From: Flavobacterium sp.
GTDB taxonomy: Bacteria > Bacteroidota > Bacteroidia > Flavobacteriales > Flavobacteriaceae
Length of the DNA: 55,875 nucleotides
Direction: 5' to 3'
NCBI RefSeq assembly: GCF_028689845.1
Contig: NZ_JAQVCH010000019.1
Span: 1 to 55,875 of the forward strand
Shown here: positions 17,314 to 26,238 of the stretch, one piece after another
How positions within the stretch are numbered: the first letter of the stretch is position 1
Layout: each line of letters begins with the position of its first letter
The notes under the pieces: model-generated
Database searches by the model: none
What the model was told of the DNA's origin: nothing
What the model saw: the letters and a program-made list of their open reading frames with translations, nothing else
Position numbers and translations under genes: made by a program

Positions 17314-18118
17314 CATATTTTTTTTATTACTACCTGCTTTACTAAACACTTCTTTGGTCTCTTTGCCCAATGATAAGAGTTCTGTTTTAGTATGTTATGG
17401 AAAAATTGAAGTGGCTAAAATAAAAGGATATAACTATGTAATTCTGGAAGAGAAGAATTTTAGTAAAGAGGAAGTCAGTCTTATCAAAAAAAACAATAAA
17501 AAAGTGTTTGCTTATATTAGTTTAGGTGAAGTAAACGCAAATGCTTCGCATTATAATTTGCTAAAAAACAATACCTTAGGCAAAAACACGAATTGGAATA
17601 GTCATTACCTCGATTTAAAATCAGAAAAAACCATCATCGTGTTGATGCGATTGATTAAAAAGAATTTAGACAAAGGTTTTGATGGCATGTTTTTAGATAA
17701 TATCGATAATTTTGGATCATTCGGGCCTCAAAAATCACAACGTAAAGAATTAGTGGCTTTAATTTCAAAAATTAAAAAACAATATCCAAATCATTTACTT
17801 ATACAAAATTCGGGAGCAGAACTGATTGAAGATACCAATAAATATATCGATGCGATGATGTTTGAATCGGTTGCTTCTAACTATAGTTTTAAAGATAATT
17901 TATATCAATTGCGTAATGAAGTCGAATATCAAACGTATTTAAAACGTTTAAAAGAGTTACAAGCTACCTATAAATTACCTATTATAATCGTAGAATATGC
18001 TGATAATCAATCGTTAAATTTCGCTCTAATTAACCGACTCGCTGCTACAAATTTTGATTATTTTATTGGTAAAATTGATTTACAATCGTTGCCCACTTTT
18101 ACCAAAAGCAATAAATGA
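17300..18118 (+). CDS. GH114-type endo-alpha-1,4-polygalactosaminidase, 272 aa
   Basis: The N-terminal signal peptide (MRRFNIFFLLLPALLNTSL) sends a single TIM-barrel domain to the periplasm. Family GH114 features are AYISLGEVN (near 75), GFDGMFLDNIDNFG with acidic residues Asp128 and Asp133, and LIQNSGAEL near 175. GH114 enzymes, including the hydrolase domain of Pseudomonas PelA, cut alpha-1,4-linked galactosamine polymers. So this operon carries the PelA hydrolase as a separate protein, while a deacetylase-like part is on the 1301-residue protein. Overlaps with pelG (14 bp) and with the next gene (ATGA, 4 bp) show translational coupling. Confidence 0.85.
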   Translation: MRRFNIFFLLLPALLNTSLVSLPNDKSSVLVCYGKIEVAKIKGYNYVILEEKNFSKEEVSLIKKNNKKVFAYISLGEVNANASHYNLLKNNTLGKNTNWNSHYLDLKSEKTIIVLMRLIKKNLDKGFDGMFLDNIDNFGSFGPQKSQRKELVALISKIKKQYPNHLLIQNSGAELIEDTNKYIDAMMFESVASNYSFKDNLYQLRNEVEYQTYLKRLKELQATYKLPIIIVEYADNQSLNFALINRLAATNFDYFIGKIDLQSLPTFTKSNK

Positions 18119-20085
18119 TATTAACAAGTTCCATATTAGTTGGTTTTTTAAGGCTCCTTTTGTTGCTGCTTTTTCTATACTATTGTAACAACAAATTAAT
18201 TAAAAGAAAACAAAGCCACACTTTATTACAGTTTATTGTTAATGAATGGTTTAAGTACGGTAGCTTAACTATTATTATTTTATTTATATTGGTTCAATTT
18301 CAAATTTATAGTCTAATTAATTTCATGTTAATTTTACTCTTTGTAATTTTAATTGATACCATTGGGTTTAAAAACTTAAAAAATCCAATCAAGTTTTTTA
18401 AAGAAGTCTCAAAAGTACGTTTTTATGAATTTGTAAAAAATACCGAGAATAAAAAGCCTCTTAAAGAAATCATTCAATTAGAAAAACCAAAAAAGCTAAA
18501 AGATGATCGTGTCTTTATGTTTTATCTTACCTTGATTCTCCTTTTTACCGCCTTTTTAGGACGCTATTATTTTTATATTTATGATTCGTATTTGCTTTCT
18601 GATTTGTGGATTGCAGATTTGAACAAAATTATTCTTTTTGATACGAACAATTGGTTTGGATCTGCTGTTTCTGTAGAAGGAGAGTTGGCTATAAGCAACT
18701 TATATTCTAAATTACTCGACGTTAGTCCAGAAGTAGGCTTACAATCACTCTCTATTATCGAAGATGTTTTGTTGAGTTTAATCATTTTTTGGTCCATTCG
18801 AAAACTTACTCACTCTCCAATTTTTGCATCTTTAATTGCTTTTTTCGGATTTGTATTTTTGTATACTTTTTCACCAATTGAACTACACTATTTGTTGCAA
18901 AATCAACCGGTAAAAATGGGATTAACGCTAGGAATACCAGGAATGGTTTTCATCATGCGACCAGATATTATCAAATTTAAAAACACCAATTTTTTTATCA
19001 GTTTTGTAATTTGTTTTTTTGCGATTGGACTAATTGATTTATTTACGCTCTTAATACTTTTTCCGCCCTTTTTAACTATAGCCTTACTTTTTGGGAATCC
19101 TAATTTTAAACATTTTAAATTGTTAGCTTTAGGGGCCTATTTACTAGGAACTTTTTTGGTTTTATCAACCTATTATATCATGTGTTACTATTATCAAAAT
19201 GATTTTTTAATATTTATACAATCTAGTTTGATTTCAGTAACGTCATTTACCTATATGCCCAATTTGGTCATTCCTTTTGAGCAATTATTAACCTATTATC
19301 AATACCTTTCTTTACTTAGTATTGTCGTTTTACCCTATTTAATTTGGTTTAAAAAAGAAAATTGGAAGGCTGCTCTGGTATTCGTCCTTTATTTTAATAT
19401 CTTGGTAACGCTGAGTTTTGTAAATGTTGAATGGATTGATGAAGATTTACTCCGTTTAGCTTTAGCTGCTTTTATTCCAATTACATTAGGTATTTCTGTT
19501 GGAGTGCTCTTGCGATTATTGAATCCAATTTTTCAAAAAAGTAAAAAATATAATTATTTTATAGCATCGATAGCTGCCTGTTTTATTTTAATTGGAATTA
19601 TTTATTCCCAAAAAAATATTGTAAAAGGAATCAAACCTTCTGATAAAACAACTCGAATTGTTTTAGATGCCTATGATGAAATTTCACATAATTATTTTCC
19701 GCTTTCTTATGCGGTAGTTAATGATAACATCACGCAAACAATCAGTTTAAATAAACATTTCTTTATTAATTATGAAGATTTTTTGTTAGATTACTTAGAA
19801 AGAGATGTCATGTATCATGCTAATAAGAAAAAACCAAATTTCTTATTAAAAAACCCGAAATATGTCATCCCAAAAAGTGTTTTAGTTTTTGTTTACAAAG
19901 AAAATAAAGGAGAAGTCAACTATTTTTCAGACCAGAGTGAATTAGAACCTTTACTTTTAGAAAATATTACAACCTTAAAAAAACGAGGACGAGAGGTGAA
20001 TAAAATTTATGAAAATCCGACCTTAGATGTATACGAAATTGTAAACGAGCCCAAATCAAGTCGAATAAATGATTTAATTTATTAA
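18115..20085 (+). CDS. Polytopic membrane protein of the Pel-like operon, 656 aa
   Basis: I cannot assign a family. Two hydrophobic helices at the N terminus are followed by a basic cytosolic loop (residues 80-135). About nine to eleven more helices run to residue 505, and a soluble C-terminal part of about 150 residues, probably periplasmic, ends the protein. The first large outside loop is rich in acidic and aromatic residues (YDSYLLSDLWIADLNK, SVEGELAISNLYSKLL), which recalls GT-C glycosyltransferases, but no definite motif is present. It occupies the operon position where PelD or PelE might be expected, yet it shows no GAF, GGDEF or TPR region. It is tightly coupled: 4-bp overlap before and 2-bp gap after. 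Confidence 0.7.
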   Translation: MILTSSILVGFLRLLLLLLFLYYCNNKLIKRKQSHTLLQFIVNEWFKYGSLTIIILFILVQFQIYSLINFMLILLFVILIDTIGFKNLKNPIKFFKEVSKVRFYEFVKNTENKKPLKEIIQLEKPKKLKDDRVFMFYLTLILLFTAFLGRYYFYIYDSYLLSDLWIADLNKIILFDTNNWFGSAVSVEGELAISNLYSKLLDVSPEVGLQSLSIIEDVLLSLIIFWSIRKLTHSPIFASLIAFFGFVFLYTFSPIELHYLLQNQPVKMGLTLGIPGMVFIMRPDIIKFKNTNFFISFVICFFAIGLIDLFTLLILFPPFLTIALLFGNPNFKHFKLLALGAYLLGTFLVLSTYYIMCYYYQNDFLIFIQSSLISVTSFTYMPNLVIPFEQLLTYYQYLSLLSIVVLPYLIWFKKENWKAALVFVLYFNILVTLSFVNVEWIDEDLLRLALAAFIPITLGISVGVLLRLLNPIFQKSKKYNYFIASIAACFILIGIIYSQKNIVKGIKPSDKTTRIVLDAYDEISHNYFPLSYAVVNDNITQTISLNKHFFINYEDFLLDYLERDVMYHANKKKPNFLLKNPKYVIPKSVLVFVYKENKGEVNYFSDQSELEPLLLENITTLKKRGREVNKIYENPTLDVYEIVNEPKSSRINDLIY

Positions 20086-20087
20086 AT

Positions 20088-23000
20088 ATGAAAAAACGAG
20101 CCCCAAACTATCGAATTTTCAAACAAAGTATTATTTGTTTATTGTTCTTGTTTACCATTAGTTGTGCAGATTTTGATGCCATTATCAACCCAAATGATAT
20201 TAATTTATTTTCAAGTGAAACTGAAAATACAACTTTTAAACGATATTCTGAAGAGGCTTTGAATTTGCCTCCTTTGGTGCAATACATCATCGATTTCGAA
20301 AATCCAATGAGTGTGAAATATAGCAATCACCTTAAAAAATTAGCTAATTATACCAAAATTCCATACCAAAATATTAATATAAAATCTTGGAATGCCAACT
20401 TAGAAATAGCTGAATCAACTCGTGTTTTATGTGTTTTAGAAACTAAAAAATTAAATGACGAATCAGTTAAAAAGATTTTAAAATTTGTTTCCGATGGCGG
20501 TACACTTTTTTTACCATTTGCTTGTGAAGATAAACGTTTTGGATTCCTTTTAGGAATGAAAAGTAGCTCAGAATACACCACCGATGTTACCTCATTTGGA
20601 ATACAATTTACAGAGCCATTTATTCCTACTTTAACAGGCACGATAGCTCGTGAAAGTATAATTCATTTTGGAATGAGTGGAGAAAATTTTGATAAATCTA
20701 AAATTAAAATTTATGCTACGGCGATAAACAATAAATCATATCCTACCATTTTGGATAATCGGGTAGGGAAGGGTAAAGTTGTAAATTTAAATACCACTTT
20801 TGAGTTTGAAAAAATGGATCGCGGTCTTCTATTTTCAGCCATGATGATGGGATTAGAAGGAATTCCATATCCAATTGCCAATACAAATACGATTTTTTTA
20901 GATGATTTTCCAGCTCCATTATACGACGCAAAAGAAGAACCCATCAAGTCGGAAATGAACATGTCTATTGCCGATTTTGTGCAAAAAGCTTGGTGGCCAG
21001 ACATGAAAATTTTAGCAAAAAAATACCAAATTAGTTATACTGCAATTCCTGCCTTTGATTATAATGTTAAAACAAATCCGCCTTTTTTGTTTAGTCAATG
21101 GGATGATAAAAAAATAAATCAAAATAACAACACAGAACCTTTGAGTAGTTGGTTAATGCGGGATTGTTTAAAAAACGGACATGAACTTGGTTTTCATGGC
21201 TATAACCATGTTTCTTTATTAAAAAGAGATTGGAAGAAGCCCGAGTTTATCGTAACAGCTCTAGAAGGAGTTCAAAAGAAGTGGAAAGTGAGCAATTTCG
21301 GCGATTTACCTGTGACTTATGTACCGCCTTCCAATTATGTGGATCAAACGGGAATCAAAAAATTAAAGGAAGGTTTGCCGTCGATTCATTTTTTATGTAG
21401 TTTATATTTAGGTGAAACCTTTGATGGTGGAAATCGGGAATATGACTTTGATCCATATCAGCACGATATGTTTGATTATCCAAGAATTTCTAGCGGTTTT
21501 CATATTGATGATAACACAAAATATAATTTACAATCGTTGTATTTATATACTGGAATCTGGAATCATTTTGTGCATCCAGATGATGTTTTTCAAATTCCTA
21601 GTCCGTTTAACAAAAGTGCGGGTGGATTTGATTTGCGGAATCCGCACGGAATGGGTTGGAAAAAAACCAAAGGTAAAAATGGTGGATTATATCATGAACT
21701 CGACAATTATTTACAGGAATTTACAAGCACGTTTCCACAATCACGTTTTTATAATGCTAAAAAAGGCGGAGTGATTGCCTATAATTGGAGAGCTTCGCGT
21801 TTTAATCATAAAACAATGAATGGTTATTATTTTGTGGATAAATTAAATCCAGAAAAATCAGGTTTAAATAGTCAGTATTGGTTTATGTATGGCACCACAG
21901 AAAATGCTGAAAATATTGAATTGCAATTAAAAACGATTGCCGTTATTTATTCTAAAACAAAGTATTTAGACGGTTATTTATATTCTATTTATACCAATGA
22001 TCCATCCATAAAAATTAAAGATTATCGCGAATACCGCGAAAAAGAATTGGATTTTATTTATAGTAATATCAACAAAGAATATTATACTTTTCTAGCAAAG
22101 GTTGATGAATTTGATAAAGGAGATGTTGGCGTTGATGCGGAAGAAGACAAACTAGCAATTGAAATAATAGCGTTAAAAAAACGGATGCTATCTGAAGCAG
22201 AAATTGATTATCAAACTTGGAATCAATATGCAGAATACATGTCTTGGGAAGAAAAAGGGGTAGAAGTATGGGAATTGTTAGGTAAACATTGCTCAAAAAA
22301 TCCTTCGAAGAACAATATCATGTATTCCCAAGAATTAGATAAGGTTCTGGGTTATCCCAACGATTTAGAAATGGAGAAATGGGTCAATGCACAACTTTTA
22401 GTAAATCCTAGGGATAAAGATTTGCTTAACAGCTATGTGGCCAATTACAATACTCCCGAAAATGCTGCTAAAATTAAACAGGCGTTGCTTACACTTTTAA
22501 GTATCGACACCGGCAAAGAAAGTATGTATAATTATATTCAGCATTTATTGTGGTATGAGCCGCAAGAAGCTCAAGGTGAGTTAGAAAAAATTGAACCTTC
22601 AGCAGAATATAAAGAGTTGGCCACCAATATCACATGGGTTTATGCAAATGCAAAAATGTATCAAAAAGCGTATGATTGGGCACTTTATAGTAATGAAATA
22701 GAGATTGAAAATAAAATGGAATGGCTTTTTGAACTAAAGCAATATGAGGCACTAATCAATGAATACAACATTTATATTGCAGAAAATCCATTAGATTATA
22801 AAACAAAAGCATTGATGAGTAGCTATTATCAAGCAATGGGTAAATTTAAAGAAGCTTGGATTTTGGCTAGTGAATTGCCTGAATCGAAAGAGAAAGAGGC
22901 TTTGAGAAAAGCATTAAATGAAGAAGTAATCTATCAAGATGATTTTCTGCAACAAGATTTATTAGCTAATTATCCCGAATTGTTTTTAGATAATGTTACC

Positions 23001-23993
23001 AAATCGTTGACGAAATCAAACCGTTTAAAATATGGTAATTTTATAGAATCAGAAAACAAATTACAAACTAATCAAGATCGTAAAGCAGCTTTAATGACGC
23101 GTCAATCGTATAATTTTTATGACAAAAAGAAAAATCTTCATCGTGTTGCCGCAACATTCTCTGAGTTTTATCCGCTAATACGTTCTACTGTAGATAGCAT
23201 CAATACTGCTCCAGGATTATTAAAATCTACTACCGCAGACGAAAGTCCTGCTGTTTCTGAAGATAATTTATTCCGAAATGTTTACGGCTTAGAGTACCGA
23301 TTTAGTAATCCGTTTTCTTATGATAAACTACAATATTGGTCTCGAATTCGATTTGAAATAGATAATTTTAACGACTTATTTATGCAATTTGGCGTAGGTG
23401 TCAATAAATCATTTAATAAGAATTTTAGTTCTTTTGAGTTGAATGTCAATCCGGTTGAAACCGCACCTGGTCACGCAAAAGAAATTTATCAGGTAAAAAC
23501 AAACTTGTATCAAAGTGTCTATTTTGCGGGCATAATTAATGCCAGTTTAGCTTTAGAATCAAATTATTATACTAAAAGTAATACCAATAGTGATTTTATG
23601 ACCGATAATAATATTGATGGTTCTGCCACTTTACGAGTAGGATGGGATAGTGGTACAGAAAAGAAATCAAAATTTATTCCATTTATAGAAACGTCTTACC
23701 AGTTGGGTTCTGCCGATTTAAGTGATGGCTATCCGTATTGGATGCTAACCGAACGCTTTTATGGTGGCGGTGGAATTGGTTATAATTATGGTCTCGAGGC
23801 CAATGATTTTAAAGCCAGAATAGAAGCTGCTTATTTCTATGATGACTATTCTGATGAATTTCAACGATTATCGGGAACCTTGTCTTATAGAATTATGAAC
23901 TATTTTTCGATTATGGGAAGCTTTGAACTCTTTAATCAAGATAAATTTTATTCCAACACTTTGAATGTTGGATTAAAATATAATTTTAAATAA
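20088..23993 (+). CDS. DUF2194 deacetylase-like/helical repeat/outer-membrane barrel fusion, 1301 aa
   Basis: Three parts are visible. After a signal sequence (LFLFTISCADFD, possible lipid Cys), residues about 40-640 form a DUF2194, polysaccharide-deacetylase-like region with Asp272-Asp273 in IFLDDFPAP, the metal-binding pair His370/His374 in GFHGYNH, and YVPPSNY. Residues about 690-980 form helical TPR-like repeats (YANAKMYQKAYDWALYSNE, AWILASELPE). Residues about 1060-1301 are beta strands alternating polar and aromatic residues, ending GLKYNFK, as in an outer-membrane barrel. In Pseudomonas these functions are split between PelA (deacetylase) and PelB (TPR plus barrel). The fusion would couple polymer deacetylation to export. 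Last gene of the operon, followed by a terminator. Confidence 0.82.
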   Translation: MKKRAPNYRIFKQSIICLLFLFTISCADFDAIINPNDINLFSSETENTTFKRYSEEALNLPPLVQYIIDFENPMSVKYSNHLKKLANYTKIPYQNINIKSWNANLEIAESTRVLCVLETKKLNDESVKKILKFVSDGGTLFLPFACEDKRFGFLLGMKSSSEYTTDVTSFGIQFTEPFIPTLTGTIARESIIHFGMSGENFDKSKIKIYATAINNKSYPTILDNRVGKGKVVNLNTTFEFEKMDRGLLFSAMMMGLEGIPYPIANTNTIFLDDFPAPLYDAKEEPIKSEMNMSIADFVQKAWWPDMKILAKKYQISYTAIPAFDYNVKTNPPFLFSQWDDKKINQNNNTEPLSSWLMRDCLKNGHELGFHGYNHVSLLKRDWKKPEFIVTALEGVQKKWKVSNFGDLPVTYVPPSNYVDQTGIKKLKEGLPSIHFLCSLYLGETFDGGNREYDFDPYQHDMFDYPRISSGFHIDDNTKYNLQSLYLYTGIWNHFVHPDDVFQIPSPFNKSAGGFDLRNPHGMGWKKTKGKNGGLYHELDNYLQEFTSTFPQSRFYNAKKGGVIAYNWRASRFNHKTMNGYYFVDKLNPEKSGLNSQYWFMYGTTENAENIELQLKTIAVIYSKTKYLDGYLYSIYTNDPSIKIKDYREYREKELDFIYSNINKEYYTFLAKVDEFDKGDVGVDAEEDKLAIEIIALKKRMLSEAEIDYQTWNQYAEYMSWEEKGVEVWELLGKHCSKNPSKNNIMYSQELDKVLGYPNDLEMEKWVNAQLLVNPRDKDLLNSYVANYNTPENAAKIKQALLTLLSIDTGKESMYNYIQHLLWYEPQEAQGELEKIEPSAEYKELATNITWVYANAKMYQKAYDWALYSNEIEIENKMEWLFELKQYEALINEYNIYIAENPLDYKTKALMSSYYQAMGKFKEAWILASELPESKEKEALRKALNEEVIYQDDFLQQDLLANYPELFLDNVTKSLTKSNRLKYGNFIESENKLQTNQDRKAALMTRQSYNFYDKKKNLHRVAATFSEFYPLIRSTVDSINTAPGLLKSTTADESPAVSEDNLFRNVYGLEYRFSNPFSYDKLQYWSRIRFEIDNFNDLFMQFGVGVNKSFNKNFSSFELNVNPVETAPGHAKEIYQVKTNLYQSVYFAGIINASLALESNYYTKSNTNSDFMTDNNIDGSATLRVGWDSGTEKKSKFIPFIETSYQLGSADLSDGYPYWMLTERFYGGGGIGYNYGLEANDFKARIEAAYFYDDYSDEFQRLSGTLSYRIMNYFSIMGSFELFNQDKFYSNTLNVGLKYNFK

Positions 23994-24024
23994 AAAAGGT
24001 GAAGTTTTAAAAACTTCACCTTTT
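23994..24024. terminator. Bidirectional terminator
   Basis: AAAAGGTGAAGTTTT (23994-24008) and AAAACTTCACCTTTT (24010-24024) form a 15-bp perfect stem, with the A and T ends giving U-runs in both directions. It ends the Pel-like operon and the convergent DUF4874 gene. Confidence 0.9.
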
Positions 24025-24053
24025 ACTAACAAATTTAAAGATAAAAGAGCGGT

Positions 24054-25691
24054 TTAATGTCTGACAATAAATCGTCTGGAATCGTTTGTTTGACCATTTT
24101 CAAATTGAATAAAATAAACGCCGTTACTTAGACTTTGCGTGTCCATACTAACTTTATTTCCATTTTGAGTTGTGTTTAATTTAATTTCTTGACCTAAAGA
24201 ATTATAAACAGTAAAACGATAATCTTCTACAGAATCCATTTCAATATGCAGTACATTATCAGAAGGCACTGGATATAATGTAACATTTAAACGACTGTTT
24301 TCTGCAACTCCCAAAGCTTGATTAATCACAACCGTGTGGTTTAAATCATTATAACCGGTTGTACTTTCCCACATCGCATTATTAGCAAATCGAACTGCAT
24401 ATTCAGGTCTGTTAGCTATTGAACTATCGATATCTGGCATATGTAAATACATTTTATAACTACCTGGAACAATATCTGCTGGCAAAGGTAAATTTTCAGT
24501 AATTGTTTTGGTTCCTAACCATAATCGAGGGTTCGCATTCATCACAATGGGATAGGTTTGATTGGTTACCGTATTTTTCAAAACAACATAAATATAGCGT
24601 TCATTAAAAGGAGCCGAAAATCCGATGTTCGTTAAATTAAAACTTACCGATAATTGACTATTGGCTGTTATTTGAGTTGGCAAAGTGGCATTGTTTAGTT
24701 CAAAACGATATCCTAAACGGTTTTGAATTTCACTAAAACACTCGTTCGTTTGCCATCCGCTTATTACATTAGGGTGATAATCTAAATTTAGATAAGACCA
24801 ATGAAAACGATTCATTTCTTGTAGGGCAGTAGTGCAATTGGTTCTTGATTCAAAAACAGCACAAGTTTCGCCACCCATTGGTAAATATTTTGTTTCTTGC
24901 TCTAGGTATGGATATTCTGTGGCTACGTTAGAATACGTTCCCACATCGCTATTACTAGATAAAAAGCAATCATTGTGATGGCCAATTCGTGCCAAAGTTG
25001 AGTTAGAATGAGCTTGCCCCGTTGGAAGTGGAGTAGTCGTGTTATATAATTGTTGTTTAAATTTTGGTGTTCTAATTTGAACTGCACGGGTAGAAGGAAT
25101 AGCCGCTAAAAAAGCATCGATTACATTTTTTCGGTTGGTGTAGTTGGTACTCGTTAAACTAGTTGTACTGTTGTAGCCATAACCACCAAAATCAGCTTGA
25201 GAAGTGTAATACCATTCGCCCCAAGTGCCAATAAATCCCGCTTGAAAAGTAGAAATCACATCTGTATTAGCAATCAAAACAGGTTTTAATTGATTAATAT
25301 GAGCTAAGATTGTAGACTTAGAAGCATCACGTGGACTAGCACTTTCATCATCACTGTAGGCAAATCTCACAATACATTTAATTCCAGCAATCCGCATTCG
25401 ATTAAAATCGGTTTGCATATTGTTTAAATAGGTTTGTGAAATAGCTGAATTGACAAAATCTTCCAAGTAGAAAACCCTTAAAATCAAAGTTATTTTTTGA
25501 TTTTGACGATAATTTGTTAATGTGGATTGAGTAAGTAAATGATAATCAGTCGAATGTGTTTCGGTGTGTTTGTAAAAACCTCGTTCAGGATTGGAAAACA
25601 GCTCAGTTGAGGCAGAATACGATTTCGTAGTAGTTTGTGCATTCGCTACAATACATAGCAATACACTCAGAAAAGTAAATAATGTTCTCAT
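24054..25691 (-). CDS. Secreted DUF4874/DUF4832 protein with T9SS sorting domain, 545 aa
   Basis: Signal peptide MRTLFTFLSVLLCIVANAQ, then a DUF4874 domain (NPERGFYKHTETH, LRVFYLEDF, GIKCIVRFAYSDDE, GFIGTWGEWYY) that resembles a TIM-barrel glycoside hydrolase. A DUF4832 region follows (near 190-460). The last 75 residues are a type A sorting domain of the type IX secretion system (LYPVPSDNVLHIE, SLSNGVYFIQFENG, ending RRFIVRH). It is exported to the cell surface or medium. Its substrate is unknown; a polysaccharide is likely from the fold. It is convergent with the Pel-like operon and shares GATGAA boxes with the pelF promoter, which suggests joint control and perhaps action on the same polymer. 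Confidence 0.85.
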   Translation of the reverse strand: MRTLFTFLSVLLCIVANAQTTTKSYSASTELFSNPERGFYKHTETHSTDYHLLTQSTLTNYRQNQKITLILRVFYLEDFVNSAISQTYLNNMQTDFNRMRIAGIKCIVRFAYSDDESASPRDASKSTILAHINQLKPVLIANTDVISTFQAGFIGTWGEWYYTSQADFGGYGYNSTTSLTSTNYTNRKNVIDAFLAAIPSTRAVQIRTPKFKQQLYNTTTPLPTGQAHSNSTLARIGHHNDCFLSSNSDVGTYSNVATEYPYLEQETKYLPMGGETCAVFESRTNCTTALQEMNRFHWSYLNLDYHPNVISGWQTNECFSEIQNRLGYRFELNNATLPTQITANSQLSVSFNLTNIGFSAPFNERYIYVVLKNTVTNQTYPIVMNANPRLWLGTKTITENLPLPADIVPGSYKMYLHMPDIDSSIANRPEYAVRFANNAMWESTTGYNDLNHTVVINQALGVAENSRLNVTLYPVPSDNVLHIEMDSVEDYRFTVYNSLGQEIKLNTTQNGNKVSMDTQSLSNGVYFIQFENGQTNDSRRFIVRH

Positions 25692-25782
25692 AGTAGTAGG
25701 TTTAGTTTTTTGCTAAATTTGGGTTATAGCATGTTCTAGTTTATTTTTGTAGAACGATGTTGGGATTCATTGTTTTACATTC

Positions 25783-25790
25783 CAAATATA
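25783..25790 (-). promoter_or_regulatory. -7 box TATATTTG of the DUF4874 gene
   Basis: TATATTTG on the minus strand fits the -7 consensus exactly, 92 bp before the start codon. No TTG lies at 18-20 bp; instead, GATGAA boxes begin directly next to it. This arrangement fits an activator-dependent promoter. Confidence 0.5.
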
Positions 25791-25923
25791 GATGAAATGT
25801 ATTTTTTATCCGATGAATGACACTATAAAAAATCATATTTAATCGATGAACTACATTTATTTCTATTTTCAGTACAATAATTCTTATAATATAATTTGAC
25901 TTATTTACGATTTATAATTCATC
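25791..25923. promoter_or_regulatory. Cluster of GATGAA boxes
   Basis: GATGAA occurs at 25791-25796, 25812-25817 and 25845-25850, that is 21 and 33 bp apart, close to two and three helical turns. An inverted copy TTCATC lies at 25918-25923. The second and third copies share a longer context, TTTWATC(C)GATGAA, with the pelF upstream box at 13818-13830. Confidence 0.45.
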
Positions 25924-26238
25924 AATATCAATTTTTTATTAATTACTACTGTAAGGTTTGGAAGGAAATAGTTAATTCAGATTTTATAATAGTTTTATAA
26001 AACACCTATTAATTAACTAGTTATCGATATAATATAATGAACTATAATTTATATTATGTAAAATAGAAAATTATTAAATCACACCCTTGACTTATAAGTA
26101 AAGAATCAATAATAATCTATAAGTAGCTCCCATCCGCTGTTGTATTTGGAATTATAGCTAAGTTTGTGAATAAAATCAATTTTAACGTTTACTGATAACA
26201 AGTAATTTTGTTTAAATTTATACCATAACAAAAACAGT
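25924..26238. other. AT-rich spacer before the cNMP/CBS gene
   Basis: This 315-bp stretch of the divergent spacer is almost all A and T. It holds a 9-bp inverted repeat, ATAATATAA at 26029-26037 with TTATATTAT at 26049-26057, and a possible -7 box TAATTTTG at 26213-26220, 19 bp before the start codon, without a matching TTG. No gene is visible. Confidence 0.5.

Noticed and set aside
20108..21004. Several minus-strand reading frames inside the 1301-residue protein gene
   Set aside because: They are shadow frames of an AT-rich coding region with no family likeness or start signals.
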